Source: Acidobacteriaceae bacterium
Lineage (GTDB): Bacteria > Acidobacteriota > Terriglobia > Bryobacterales > Bryobacteraceae
Direction of reading: 5' to 3'
Assembly (NCBI GenBank): GCA_903970405.1
Contig: CAJCIT010000029.1
Coordinates: 1-49,269 of the forward strand
Length of the DNA stretch: 49,269 nucleotides
The notes below the pieces were generated by a model. The model was not told where the DNA came from, did not search any database, and worked only from the letters and a program-made list of their open reading frames with translations. How positions within the stretch are numbered: the stretch's first letter is position 1; each line of letters begins with the position of its first letter. Made by a program: the position numbers and the translations under genes. Shown in pieces: positions 26,657-35,533 of the stretch.

Positions 26657-26947
26657 ATGATGGATAAGCTCGCACAAAACATTCAGGAAGCGTTTCTTAA
26701 TAACGCCCGCAAAGACAAGACCTTCCTTACCATTTACCTCATGAGCGGCGTGAAGCTTTCCGGGCGGATCAAGAGCTTTGACAAGTACTCCGTTATTCTC
26801 GAAACCAATAACCAGGAACAGTTGATTTTCAAGCACGCGATTTCGACGGTGGTGGTATCGAAACCATTCCACGGCGCCGGCCCGCACGCTCCGGGAAGCG
26901 GAGTTCCAGGCAGCCCCCATCTCACCAGTGAGGCGCCGGAGGCGTGA
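26657..26947 (+). CDS. hfq: RNA chaperone Hfq
   Basis: The 96-residue protein is Hfq, the hexameric Sm-fold RNA chaperone that pairs small RNAs with mRNAs. [20 protein letters not shown], then [20 protein letters not shown], covers Sm1. The Sm2 segment has [11 protein letters not shown] with the conserved KHAIS. A short Pro/Gly/His-rich tail follows. GAGGAA lies just upstream; the first ATG is only three bases away, so the adjoining ATG 26660 is an equally good start. It is usually followed by hflX, as here, though a palindromic repeat now lies between. Confidence 0.95.
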   Translation: MMDKLAQNIQEAFLNNARKDKTFLTIYLMSGVKLSGRIKSFDKYSVILETNNQEQLIFKHAISTVVVSKPFHGAGPHAPGSGVPGSPHLTSEAPEA

Positions 26948-26977
26948 ACCCGCTGAGCACGGCGGCCGAGCCGCGAC

Positions 26978-27065
26978 GCTTCAGAGCCGCGACCGTCAGG
27001 GGGCGGCCGGTTGACTGCATAAGACCAACACTGCGGTCGCTCCCTGACGGTCGCGGCTCTGAAGC
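26978..27065. repeat. Palindromic repeat A, intact copy 2
   Basis: Perfect 24-base arms at 26978-27001 and 27042-27065 flank a 40-base loop. The arm core CAGAGCCGCGACCGTCAGGG is shared with the copy at 10264-10338, while the loops differ. It sits between hfq and hflX. The long stable stem would form in any hfq-hflX transcript. Confidence 0.9.
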
Positions 27066-27118
27066 CAGCCTTTTAAGTAACAGGCAGCGAAGGAGAGACT
27101 CCGCGCAACGCGCGGCCC

Positions 27119-28450
27119 ATGCCAAGCGCATCCGCATCTGAGCGAACTTTGCTGGTTGGGGTGGAACTCACCTCCCGGCCGCGCAATCAGTCCGCCGCGC
27201 CTGAAGCGCTGCCGGTGAACGCCGAGGAGTCGCTGTCCGAGTTGGTGGTGCTGACAGAGAGCGCCGGCGGGATTGTGGCGGGACAAATGCTGCAGCAGCG
27301 GCCGCACTTGGACGCCGCCACCCTTGTCGGTTCCGGCAAAGTCACCGAGATCCGCAATCGAATCCAATCGGACAACCTGGATACGGTGATTTTCGATCAC
27401 GAGCTTTCGCCGACCCAGTTGCGGAACCTGGAATCGACGCTCGACGCGAAGGTGATCGATCGAACGCAACTGATTCTCGATATCTTTGCCAGCCGCGCGC
27501 GCACCAAAGAGGGCCAGTTGCAGGTAGAGTTGGCCCAGCTGAACTATTTGTTGCCGAGGCTGACGGGCCGCGGCAAGACGATGTCCCGTCTGGGCGGCGG
27601 CATCGGAACTCGCGGACCTGGTGAAACGCAGCTCGAAACGGACCGCCGGCGCATCGGAGCGCGCATCTCAAAGCTGAAGAAAGACCTCGGCCGGATCAGG
27701 GCGACGCGAGGCATTCAGCGCTCTCAGCGTCAGGCCGTTCCGCTCTCCACGGTGAGTCTGGTGGGGTACACCAACGCCGGCAAATCGACGCTGTTTAACC
27801 ATCTCACGGGCGCCGGAGTTCTGGCGGACGCGAAAATGTTTGCCACGCTTGACCCGACCGTGCGTCAGGTGAAGCTGCCCTCCGGACGCCGCGTTCTTTT
27901 CAGCGACACGGTAGGATTCATCCGCAACCTGCCCACAACGCTGGTGGAGGCCTTCCGCGCGACCCTCGAAGAGGTAACGGCCGCGGCGCTGCTGCTGCAC
28001 GTGGTGGATATCACAAGCCCCTCGGCAGCCGAGCAGACTGCGCATGTCTTGAAAGTTCTCGAAGAGATTTCGGCCGGGAAAATAACCCAGATCCTGGCGC
28101 TCAACAAGGCCGACCTCTTGCCGGAGCCTGACCGCAAGCTGGACCGGGAAATGCTCACCCATCGCATTCTGGGTGAAACGGCGCGCCAGAATGCCACCGA
28201 CACCGTTCTGATCTCGGGATCGACAGGTCTCGGGGTGGGCGCGTTGCTTGAGACCATCGACAAGTGCCTTACGCTCGATCCGGTTTCGCGCCACCGGTTT
28301 CTGTTGCCGGCAAGCGAGGGAAAGGCGCTGCACCTGCTTCATGAGCGGGCGGCGGTGATCTCTCAGGAATTTCACGACGAAGTTTGCGAGGTAGTGGCCG
28401 ATACTCCCCAAAGCATCCTTCGCCGGCTGGCGCAATTTCGGGTTCCGTAG
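27119..28450 (+). CDS. hflX: GTPase HflX
   Basis: The 443-residue protein is HflX, a GTPase that binds 50S/70S ribosomes and splits stalled ribosomes. The N-terminal HflX domain has a VGSGKVTEI motif. The glycine-rich linker is GGGIGTRGPGETQLETDRRR. The G domain shows G1 GYTNAGKST, G3 DTVGFIRNLP and G4 NKAD. A short C-terminal domain ends the protein. The start is the only in-frame ATG after the repeat, although AAGGAGAG lies rather far upstream. It follows hfq, a common pairing. Confidence 0.95.
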   Translation: MPSASASERTLLVGVELTSRPRNQSAAPEALPVNAEESLSELVVLTESAGGIVAGQMLQQRPHLDAATLVGSGKVTEIRNRIQSDNLDTVIFDHELSPTQLRNLESTLDAKVIDRTQLILDIFASRARTKEGQLQVELAQLNYLLPRLTGRGKTMSRLGGGIGTRGPGETQLETDRRRIGARISKLKKDLGRIRATRGIQRSQRQAVPLSTVSLVGYTNAGKSTLFNHLTGAGVLADAKMFATLDPTVRQVKLPSGRRVLFSDTVGFIRNLPTTLVEAFRATLEEVTAAALLLHVVDITSPSAAEQTAHVLKVLEEISAGKITQILALNKADLLPEPDRKLDREMLTHRILGETARQNATDTVLISGSTGLGVGALLETIDKCLTLDPVSRHRFLLPASEGKALHLLHERAAVISQEFHDEVCEVVADTPQSILRRLAQFRVP

Positions 28451-28488
28451 TAGCGGGGCCCGAGTCCCGATTGGACAAGACTCTTTGC

Positions 28489-28573
28489 CCCGGCCGGTCG
28501 GCCCGGTGTTTTATAGTCCCGGCCGGTCGGCCGGTGTTTTATAGTCCCGGCCGGTCGGCCGGTGTTTTATAGT
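28489..28573. repeat. Three tandem 28-29-bp repeats before pgsA
   Basis: Copies lie at 28489-28517, 28518-28545 and 28546-28573. Each has a palindromic CCGGCCGGTCGGCCGG-like half followed by GTGTTTTATAGT; the first copy has one extra C. Copies 2 and 3 are identical. TATAGT resembles a -10 box, but no -35 box is suitably placed. The array ends 11 bases before pgsA. Confidence 0.95.
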
Positions 28574-28584
28574 GAAGACGCGCT

Positions 28585-29277
28585 GTGAATTTGCCCAACG
28601 CACTCACGCTGGTGCGCATTTTCCTGGTGCCGCTTCTTGTGGCGGCGCTGGTTCAGCAATCCATGCGCGTCGACATCGGCGGACGCACCGTTGTCGCTAA
28701 CGATTTTTTCGCGCTGATTGTCTTTTTGGCTGCGGCGGCCACGGATATGCTGGACGGCTATCTGGCTCGCCGCTGGAAGCAAATCACCACTGTTGGAACG
28801 CTGCTCGACCCCATCGCCGACAAGTTGCTGATTTCGGCGGCCATGATTTCGCTGGTGCAGATTCGTATGCTGCCCGGCTGGCTGGTGATTCTGGTCATCG
28901 GCCGCGAATTCGCCGTGACGGGCCTGCGTAGCATCGCCGCGGGAGAGGGCTACGTCATCAAGGCCAGCGAGCTGGGCAAAACCAAAATGGTGCTGCAGGT
29001 GGCCGGCGTGGCACTGATTATGATGTCGGTGCGCTGGCCCCTGCTTCATCCTTATGCCCTGTTTGCGATGTGGGCGGTGGTAGCGTTTGGACTGTGGTCC
29101 GCCATCGACTACTTCTGGAAGTTCTGGAGGGTGCTCGACGAAGGAGTGAAGCAACGGCGGCGCCTGGAGTTGATCGAGATGGATCGCAACAAGCGCAAGC
29201 TTGACCGCGCAACGCGCGCCCTGGATCAGGAACAAGGCACCGGTCCGGACCCGTCGCAGTCCGCTATTATTCGCTGA
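28585..29277 (+). CDS. pgsA: CDP-diacylglycerol-glycerol-3-phosphate 3-phosphatidyltransferase
   Basis: The 230-residue membrane enzyme makes phosphatidylglycerol phosphate from CDP-diacylglycerol and glycerol 3-phosphate. The CDP-alcohol phosphotransferase motif DGX2ARX8GX3DX3D is complete (DGYLARRWKQITTVGTLLDP, then IADK). Family landmarks are LPNALTLVRIFLVPLLVA at the N-terminus and REFAVTGLRSIAA. The start is GTG 28585. A charged tail of about 40 residues after the last membrane segment is longer than in most PgsA proteins. A tandem repeat array lies immediately upstream. Confidence 0.93.
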   Translation: MNLPNALTLVRIFLVPLLVAALVQQSMRVDIGGRTVVANDFFALIVFLAAAATDMLDGYLARRWKQITTVGTLLDPIADKLLISAAMISLVQIRMLPGWLVILVIGREFAVTGLRSIAAGEGYVIKASELGKTKMVLQVAGVALIMMSVRWPLLHPYALFAMWAVVAFGLWSAIDYFWKFWRVLDEGVKQRRRLELIEMDRNKRKLDRATRALDQEQGTGPDPSQSAIIR

Positions 29278-29283
29278 ACTACT

Positions 29284-29348
29284 TTGCTAAACGACCTTGC
29301 TAGACGACCTTGCTAAACGACCTTGTTAAACGACCTGGCCGAACGAAC
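29284..29348. repeat. 13-bp tandem repeats after pgsA
   Basis: Units of TTGCTAAACGACC are found at 29284, 29297 (one change), 29310 and 29323 (one change), with a degenerate fifth at 29336. They fill the gap between the stops of the convergent pgsA and RodZ-like genes. Confidence 0.9.
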
Positions 29349-30293
29349 TTATTGGCCAGTTGGATACTTGGCCGGTTCGGCGCGGGGCGGCATCGATTCA
29401 GCGGTCTGACGGCTCAGGATCTGGTAGTTCTGGCGCGTAAAGACTGCCGTCAGCACCTGGCCGTGCGGGCCCAACGGGCCAACCGGGCGGCCATTGTATA
29501 CAAATTTTAGCCCACCCGCATTTCCGACGAGGATTTTCGCCGTCTCGCGCGATTCAATTCGTTTGGTTTCCCTGGTCTCCAGAACGCCCGTAAATACGCT
29601 CTTGCCGTCGGCCGCCACTGACACCCACACCGGCTCTAAAGCGGAAAGTTCGAGTTGAACTTCATTGCCGGTTGCCGAAGAGACAGTTTGCCGAGTCACC
29701 GCAGTTTCGGACTTGTGTGCAGCGGCTGGAGCGGGATCGGGCGCGGTTTCGGCCGGTGAGTTCGACGCCCGGGAGTTCGAAGATGCGTCCGTGTGGCCCG
29801 AGCCCGCAGCCGGCGCATCCGCTGGCGGAGCGGATTTCTCCGATTGGGGGGCCGCAGTCAGCGAAGCCACTGGCTTCGTCACGCCGTTCACGGCGCGCTG
29901 CGCCTCCCACCGGGCATAGATGCCGGAGCATCCCACCAGGACCGCGACCAGCGCCACAGTGGGTAAGACCCATCTTGTCACTGAACCGCCAGGAGGATCG
30001 ATCGCTGGAACGTCAGGCAGTTGCCGGTCCTTTTCGCCGGGAAGAGGCGGCGCCGGCATTTCGCCCGCCCGAGCCTCCACTAGCGGCGCAATTTCGCCAT
30101 AATCCACCGGAATTCGCGACGCGTATTGCTTGACGAAACTCTTATAGAAGAAAGCAGACCCAAACGGACTGAGGTCGTCGCTCTCAATTGCGGATAAACT
30201 GCGCAATGGCAGTTTGGTCTGCACGCTGATCAATTCCAGCGTGAGACCCTGCTTCAACCGTTCCTCTCGTAAAACGGAGCCTACCGTCTGCAT
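29349..30293 (-). CDS. RodZ-like protein (HTH, transmembrane, DUF4115)
   Basis: About 314 residues. The N-terminal cro-type helix-turn-helix (VGSVLREERLKQGLTLELIS, SLSAIESDDLSPF) is followed by a FYKSFVKQYA helix, a Pro-rich linker, one membrane segment (WVLPTVALVAVLVGCSGIYA) and a long Ser/Ala/Pro-rich periplasmic linker. It ends in a DUF4115-type beta domain (VWVSVAADGKSVFTGVL). This is the layout of RodZ, which links MreB to the cell-wall elongation machine. ATG 30293 matches the family start, but no close ribosome site is seen and the frame is open to 30389. No mre gene is nearby. Confidence 0.82.
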   Translation of the reverse strand: MQTVGSVLREERLKQGLTLELISVQTKLPLRSLSAIESDDLSPFGSAFFYKSFVKQYASRIPVDYGEIAPLVEARAGEMPAPPLPGEKDRQLPDVPAIDPPGGSVTRWVLPTVALVAVLVGCSGIYARWEAQRAVNGVTKPVASLTAAPQSEKSAPPADAPAAGSGHTDASSNSRASNSPAETAPDPAPAAAHKSETAVTRQTVSSATGNEVQLELSALEPVWVSVAADGKSVFTGVLETRETKRIESRETAKILVGNAGGLKFVYNGRPVGPLGPHGQVLTAVFTRQNYQILSRQTAESMPPRAEPAKYPTGQ

Positions 30294-30655
30294 GTTTTTG
30301 ACAGCGCCGTCGCGCCTTCTCCCTACTCTCCTACCACTGCTAATCACACCTGTACTAGGATCGTAGCCCCACGATCCGGAAATTCTCACGCTAGTACCAA
30401 CCTAACTAGTCATGCCAGCGTTATCGGCAGTTTGTAGCAGATTCTCCATAGGGTATCTTCAATGTTTTCAAAACTCAAGGAATTCTTTCGAAACAATTTT
30501 GAAAGCGTCACCTTACGGAGGTAAGCGAACTGTCTGACAATTTAGCCTGTTCACTATGCGTCCATCGGGAATTGTGTCGCTCATAGCCTGGTCCCTTCGC
30601 AGCATATGCATTGCTAGTATCACCTAATCCGTTCAGGACAATGAGTCTACGGCGG
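30294..30655. other. AT-richer gap with small hairpins
   Basis: This 362-base gap holds no convincing gene. It is AT-richer than its surroundings and has several small inverted repeats: GGATCGT-AGCCCC-ACGATCC at 30358-30377, a CTTTCG...GAAAG hairpin near 30486 and CTTAC-GGAG-GTAAG near 30513. A purine-rich tract on the minus strand precedes the RodZ-like start. No -35/-10 pair is clear. Confidence 0.5.
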
Positions 30656-31585
30656 CTAATGAGCGAGTCCGGCGGTGCTCCAGTCCTCAGGCCGCGTGAC
30701 ACGGCTCTGGCCCAGTGGCGGCCCCAGTTCGTGGATGACAAAACTGGCGCGGCTGCCTTCCACGGTCACCGTGGTGTGCGCAAAGAACCAGCCTCGCTCA
30801 TAGGTCTTCGTGTCGCGAAGATGGCCGCCGGCGCTCGCCATATCCAGGTAGGCGACGCCATCCATTTCCATATGCAGCATCTGATGGATGTGACCGGCAA
30901 TCACATATTTCACTCCATATTTCAGCATTAACCGATGAAAAGGCAACTGACGGTTGCCGAACACGATGGGTACCAGCCACTGGGGCCGGTGGGACACCAC
31001 GAATTTGACGGGTTGCGAGGCGTGCGCCGCCAGATCCTTTTCGAGAAAGGCGATTTCTTCGGGCGAAAGCGTGGCGTCGGCCCCGTCGCTGGCGCGGCTA
31101 TTGTCGAGGATCGCAAAATGCGCCTGCCCGTAATCGAAGCTGTAATGGAGTGGATGGTGAGCGTGCCTCGCAAAGAGGCGTGCCGAGGCTTCCGACCACA
31201 CGTCGTGATTGCCAGGCGTCAGGAAAAGCGGAGTTTTTCGATAGGGGGCCAGCAGGGCTTCGAACTGTTGCCACTCGGCTTCAGCGCTGGAGTCGTTCCC
31301 GCCCTGAATGGAATCGCCCACCGTCAGGATAAAGGCAGGCTGGGTCGCGGCCGCTTCCTTCAAGGCCTCCTCGAAGACATGGGGTTGCGCTTCCCCTGTT
31401 CGGTCGCCGAGGAGTTCAAAGTGAAATGTGACGCCTGTCTGGCTGGAATGGGCGGGCCAAGCGAGGAATCCCGCGGCAAGAATGACGCAAACGGCGAGGC
31501 CGGCCGGGGAACCCACTCCCGGCCACCGCGGAAAATCTCTGGTCCCCGCCGCCTGAATTCGCTTTAACCATGACTTTTCCGGCAA
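30656..31585 (-). CDS. Exported metallophosphatase
   Basis: TTG 31585 is chosen because GGAGG lies six bases upstream; the longer frame would run into the divergent gene. The 309-residue protein has a signal peptide or anchor (GLAVCVILAAGFLAWPAHSS) and the calcineurin-like metal sites: LLGDRTG, VGDSIQGGND, PGNHDVW, VSHRPQW and AGHIHQML. The first motif has GDR in place of the usual DxH, so the first metal site may be altered. It should hydrolyse phosphoesters outside the cytosol; the substrate is unknown. Only 30 bases separate it from the divergent glycosyltransferase gene. Confidence 0.88.
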   Translation of the reverse strand: MPEKSWLKRIQAAGTRDFPRWPGVGSPAGLAVCVILAAGFLAWPAHSSQTGVTFHFELLGDRTGEAQPHVFEEALKEAAATQPAFILTVGDSIQGGNDSSAEAEWQQFEALLAPYRKTPLFLTPGNHDVWSEASARLFARHAHHPLHYSFDYGQAHFAILDNSRASDGADATLSPEEIAFLEKDLAAHASQPVKFVVSHRPQWLVPIVFGNRQLPFHRLMLKYGVKYVIAGHIHQMLHMEMDGVAYLDMASAGGHLRDTKTYERGWFFAHTTVTVEGSRASFVIHELGPPLGQSRVTRPEDWSTAGLAH

Positions 31586-31615
31586 CTTTATCCTCCGCCC
31601 GGGCACTACGTTAGC

Positions 31616-33565
31616 GTGCCACTCTCCGCGGCTTATACGCTTGTGTTCACCATCTTTGCCGCTATTCTGTTGCTGAACGCTATCGACGATCTGGCGCCGT
31701 CCTTCATTTGCCTGGCGCACCTGCTTCGGAAGTGTTTCGGACCCGCTGGCCCATTCTCCCGGCAATTCAGCGGCGACGCCTTCCGGATGGAAACGCTCCG
31801 GCCGCGGGCCCCGAATGTCACTGACATCAGCGGCAATGAGCGGCGCATCGCCATCTTTGTTCCCTGCTGGAAGGAGGCGGCGGTGATCGGTAACATGGTA
31901 CGCCATAATCTCGCGGCCATCCGGTATTCAAAGTTCGACTTCTTCCTGGGCGTCTATCCCAATGACGCCGAAACTCTCTCATCCGTCCACGAACTAGCCC
32001 GCCTCTATCGCAACGTCCACGCTGCCCCGGTGCCGCATGACGGGCCCACCTCGAAGGCCGATTGCCTCAATTGGACCTGCCAGGCGCTCTGGGATTACGA
32101 GGAGGCTAGCGGAATTCTTTTCGACACCGTGGTGGTGCACGACGCCGAGGACCTGATCCATCCCGATGCGCTGCGCGCCATTCACGTAAAGCGCTTCGAA
32201 TACGACATGGTGCAAGTGCCGGTGCTGCCGCTCCCAACCGGGATTACGGAGCTGACGCATGGTATTTATTGCGACGAATTCGCCGAGTTTCAAGCCATCG
32301 ACATGCGGGCGCGGCTCTACAGCAAATCGTTTCTGCCTTCGAATGGCGTGGGGACCGGCTATTCGCGCGTCATGCTCGACCGGCTGGCTGAGGTCCGGTC
32401 GAACCGGGTCTTTGAGCCCGTGGCGCTGACGGAGGATTACGAAAGTGGCGTGCGCATTCACCAGTTGGGCTTCAAGCAGACGTTCGCGCGCCTGCGGCCG
32501 GACGGGGCCGGGCGCGATTCCAGTCACCTGATTGCAACGCGTGAATACTTTCCCCGCAGCTTTCGAGCCGCCGTCCGCCAGCGCACCAGATGGGTGACCG
32601 GAATCGGCCTCCAGGGCTGGGAGCGTATCGGGTGGAACGGCACGTCGATTGACCGCTATTGGTTCTGGCGCGACCGGAAGACATTGTTCACGAACCCGCT
32701 GGGAATGGCGATCGCGGTTCTCATGCCGATCGCGGTAGCCGATCTTGCCCTGACCGCCGCACTCGGCCATCCTTGGCATTTTGCGCTGACTTCCGCCTTG
32801 GCCGTCCGGCTCTGTTGGGCGAACGTAGCGGTGCAGAGCGTGCGGTCTTTGATTCGTATGGTCTCCGTAGCACGGATTTTTGGCTTTGGCTTCGCGCTGG
32901 CCGTTCCCGTGCGAGCGTTTTATGCATCGCTAATCAACGGTTACGCCACACTGAACGCGTGGCACAGCTATCTGGGAGCGCGCATGACCGGACGGCCCCT
33001 GGTTTGGCTGAAGACCGAACACACCTACCCGAACCGCGCTTCGTTGTCATCGAACTGGAAAACGGTGGAGGAGGTGTTGACAGGCTCGGGTTATCTCTCG
33101 CATGAGATGCTCGCCATGGCTCAGCGCACTCTCCCGCAGGGCTCCGAACTAGGAGCGCATCTGATTGAGAACGGCTGGATCTCAGAAGACGGATGGTGGG
33201 AGGTCCTGTCACTCGCGACTGGGGTGGACATGCCGTACCGGCAAATTGAACCTGAGACGGTCAGTGGCCGCGCCAGCCGCTTTTTACCCCGCCGCATTCA
33301 GCGGGCGCAAAAAGTTCTGCCGGTTGCAGTCCGGAACGGGAATTTGGTGATTGCGACGGCCGCCCCGCCGACGGAAGAGACTCGCGAGCGGCTACAGCGG
33401 TTCACAGGTTTGCGCTTAGAGTTTCAACTGGTAACGCCGGCCAACCTCGTGGCACTGAATCGCCACATGAATCAGTGGCGGGCCGAACCGGTTCGGCAAC
33501 GCCAAGTGGCCCAGTTCAACCAGCCGGCCGCCGTTGTCAAGGCAGCCGCTGCGTCGGCGCGGTGA
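31616..33565 (+). CDS. NfrB-like family 2 glycosyltransferase with MshEN domain
   Basis: The 649-residue protein begins with a membrane helix (AYTLVFTIFAAILLLNAI). A processive GT-A domain follows: IFVPCWKEAAVIGNM, the DAED acidic site near residue 175, TEDYESG near 271 and RQRTRWVTGI near 320. Further membrane segments come after (GMAIAVLMPIAVADLALTAA and FGFALAVPVRAFYASLI). From about residue 500 a MshEN/T2SSE-N domain ends the chain (LGAHLIENGWISEDGWWEVL ... GNLVIATAAPP). This is the NfrB layout; in NfrB and MshE that domain binds c-di-GMP, so polysaccharide synthesis here may be switched by it. The start is GTG without a good ribosome site. Confidence 0.9.
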   Translation: MPLSAAYTLVFTIFAAILLLNAIDDLAPSFICLAHLLRKCFGPAGPFSRQFSGDAFRMETLRPRAPNVTDISGNERRIAIFVPCWKEAAVIGNMVRHNLAAIRYSKFDFFLGVYPNDAETLSSVHELARLYRNVHAAPVPHDGPTSKADCLNWTCQALWDYEEASGILFDTVVVHDAEDLIHPDALRAIHVKRFEYDMVQVPVLPLPTGITELTHGIYCDEFAEFQAIDMRARLYSKSFLPSNGVGTGYSRVMLDRLAEVRSNRVFEPVALTEDYESGVRIHQLGFKQTFARLRPDGAGRDSSHLIATREYFPRSFRAAVRQRTRWVTGIGLQGWERIGWNGTSIDRYWFWRDRKTLFTNPLGMAIAVLMPIAVADLALTAALGHPWHFALTSALAVRLCWANVAVQSVRSLIRMVSVARIFGFGFALAVPVRAFYASLINGYATLNAWHSYLGARMTGRPLVWLKTEHTYPNRASLSSNWKTVEEVLTGSGYLSHEMLAMAQRTLPQGSELGAHLIENGWISEDGWWEVLSLATGVDMPYRQIEPETVSGRASRFLPRRIQRAQKVLPVAVRNGNLVIATAAPPTEETRERLQRFTGLRLEFQLVTPANLVALNRHMNQWRAEPVRQRQVAQFNQPAAVVKAAAASAR

Positions 33566-33711
33566 GGGGAAATGGCAGGCAGATGAGAAAATTCTGAGGC
33601 CCTGCGCACTCACTGTTAGGGACATTCTAGCCCATGTTAAGAAAACACTCAGGTCGTAACTTTCGAACGAAATGCCACTCATTGCTTGCTGCGATGAATT
33701 CGGAATCGCCG

Positions 33712-34164
33712 TCACCCCTTCCCAACGATTGGATTGAACAGCTCGACCGGATCGAGGCTAATGATCTTCCACGGGAATTTCTTGCTCTTGGCGGGCACGA
33801 GGCGGACACGAACTTCCTGGACTCGGCGCTCGATCACATCGCCGGTCGTCTGGATGCGGATCTCGAGTGTCCAGCGAAGAGTGAGCCGGCTCTCGGCGTC
33901 GCTCCCGATTTCCTCCACCATCTCTACATCCGATTGGATGCGCGCCTGGCCGGTGAGCGCTTGGAAATAAGAAGCGAGCTTGTCATACCCGGGGGTGGAC
34001 TTATCGAAGGGCGTCATCGCATCCGTTCCATTCCCTTCGGAAAGTGAGACGGCGACGTACTCGATAGTGGCCATCGCCTCTTGAGCCCGATCGGCCGCGA
34101 ATAAGCGAATCGGCCCCAGCGGCCAAAGCGCCAAGCCAATTCGAAAAACACATCGTCGAGTCAA
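33712..34164 (-). CDS. Exported hypothetical protein
   Basis: TTG 34164 is chosen for the GGAGAGG four bases upstream and because the protein then begins with a signal peptide (MTRRCVFRIGLALWPLGPIR, then LFAADRAQEA). The mature part of about 125 residues has ESRLTLRWTLEIRI, DVIERRVQEVRVRLV and WKIISLDPVELF, an NTF2/SnoaL-like or lipoprotein-like alpha+beta pattern often seen in small secreted acidobacterial proteins. No family is recognised with certainty. It follows argJ on the same strand after 170 bases with a CCGATT/AATCGG hairpin. Confidence 0.7.
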   Translation of the reverse strand: MTRRCVFRIGLALWPLGPIRLFAADRAQEAMATIEYVAVSLSEGNGTDAMTPFDKSTPGYDKLASYFQALTGQARIQSDVEMVEEIGSDAESRLTLRWTLEIRIQTTGDVIERRVQEVRVRLVPAKSKKFPWKIISLDPVELFNPIVGKG

Positions 34165-34333
34165 GCAGCCTCTCCGGTGAGCGTCACAAGCAGGGCCAGG
34201 ATCCGCTCGCTTGAACGCTTCTACCTTACCACCCGCGGGCGCACCCACGCCGGCTGTGGGGCGAGCCGTCAGCCCACGGCCGATTGGCAATCGGCTCCCC
34301 ATGGGCGTTGCTTGACTTAATCGCCGACGCCCT

Positions 34334-35515
34334 TTACGTCCGATAGCTGCCGTTGATCTGGATATAGCCTTCCGTGAGGTCGCAGGTGAAGTATCGGGCT
34401 TCGCCTTTTCCGCCCGCGCGATCCACCACTTCGATGCGGACTTCGCCGTCATTGAGCTTAGTCTTCAGTTCACCCTCGTTAAACTCGGCGGCAAGGCCCT
34501 TCTTGCAGACCGGTTGCCCCTGCAGATAAATGTCAATCTGGGCGGGATCGAACTTCACGCCGGAGTAGCCCGCTGCACACAGAATGCGGCCCCAGTTTGG
34601 ATCGCTGCCGCCCACGGCTGTCTTCACCAGCGGCGATTTCGCGATGGTCTGCGCAATCCTTCGCGCGTCTTCAGCGTTCTTGAAGCCCGTCACCCGGATG
34701 ACGATGAGCTTGCGAGCGCCCTCGCCGTCGGCGGCGATCTGCCTGGCGAGGCTCTCCAGCACGCGAGTGAGAGCTTCTCCAAAAACCTCTTGTTCCTTAG
34801 GATTCAGCTTGACGCCGGAGGCGCCATTGGCAAGAAGAGCCAGGGTGTCATTGGTGGAGGTGTCGCCATCCACGGTCAGCGAGTTGAAGCTGCTTTGCGC
34901 GCCTTGCTTCAGCAAGTCACGCAAGGCCCGCGCCGGAATCGCGGCGTCTGTCATGACGAAGGCCAGCGTGGTGGCCATGTCCGGATGGATCATCCCCGAC
35001 CCTTTAGCCATGCCTGCGATGCGGACGGCGCCACCCGGGTATGGGACCTCCTCGGAGGCCATTTTCACGCGCGTATCGGTGGTCATGATGGCGCGGGCCA
35101 CTTTCTCAAACCGGTCCGCGGAGAGATCCGCGACCGCGGCGGGCAGAGCGTCGACGATCGGCTTCGGGTCCATCTCCACACCGATCACGCCTGTTGAAGC
35201 GGGCAAAATCTGCTTCGTTTTGGTTCCCAACGATTTGGCTGCCGCCCGCGACGTCGCCAACGCAGCTTTTTCACCCGTCCGCGTGGCGCAGTTGGCGTTG
35301 CCCGCGTTGATAAGGATGCCTGCCACCATGCCGCCCGTGGCTTTCAGATGCTGCCGCGCTAATCGCACGGGTGCGGCCTGCACCACGTTGGTTGTGAAGA
35401 GGGCTGCGGCCGCAGCGGGGCGGTCAGGCACGATCAGCGCCAGATCGTCGGCCTCCTGCTTGCGAAGCCCGGCATAGACCGCGCCGTAACGGTACCCCAG
35501 GGGAAGCTTCAACAT
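34334..35515 (-). CDS. argJ: Glutamate N-acetyltransferase / amino-acid acetyltransferase ArgJ
   Basis: The 393-residue protein is ArgJ, which transfers acetyl from N-acetylornithine to glutamate in arginine synthesis; some members can also use acetyl-CoA. The self-cleavage site lies in KGSGMIHPDMATTLAF, before the nucleophilic Thr. SGVIGV-like STGVIGVEMDPKPI, SFNSLTVDGDTSTNDT and DPNWGRILCAAGYSG are family marks, and the end YIQINGSYRT is typical. ATG 35515 is preferred to the adjoining GTG because of the GGAGAG before it. It starts 18 bases after fmt. Other arg genes are not present. Confidence 0.96.
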   Translation of the reverse strand: MLKLPLGYRYGAVYAGLRKQEADDLALIVPDRPAAAAALFTTNVVQAAPVRLARQHLKATGGMVAGILINAGNANCATRTGEKAALATSRAAAKSLGTKTKQILPASTGVIGVEMDPKPIVDALPAAVADLSADRFEKVARAIMTTDTRVKMASEEVPYPGGAVRIAGMAKGSGMIHPDMATTLAFVMTDAAIPARALRDLLKQGAQSSFNSLTVDGDTSTNDTLALLANGASGVKLNPKEQEVFGEALTRVLESLARQIAADGEGARKLIVIRVTGFKNAEDARRIAQTIAKSPLVKTAVGGSDPNWGRILCAAGYSGVKFDPAQIDIYLQGQPVCKKGLAAEFNEGELKTKLNDGEVRIEVVDRAGGKGEARYFTCDLTEGYIQINGSYRT

Positions 35516-35533
35516 CACTCTCCGGATTTGTTC

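Noticed and set aside
28489..28573. CRISPR array
   Set aside because: The units are directly adjacent with no unique spacers, so this is a simple tandem repeat.
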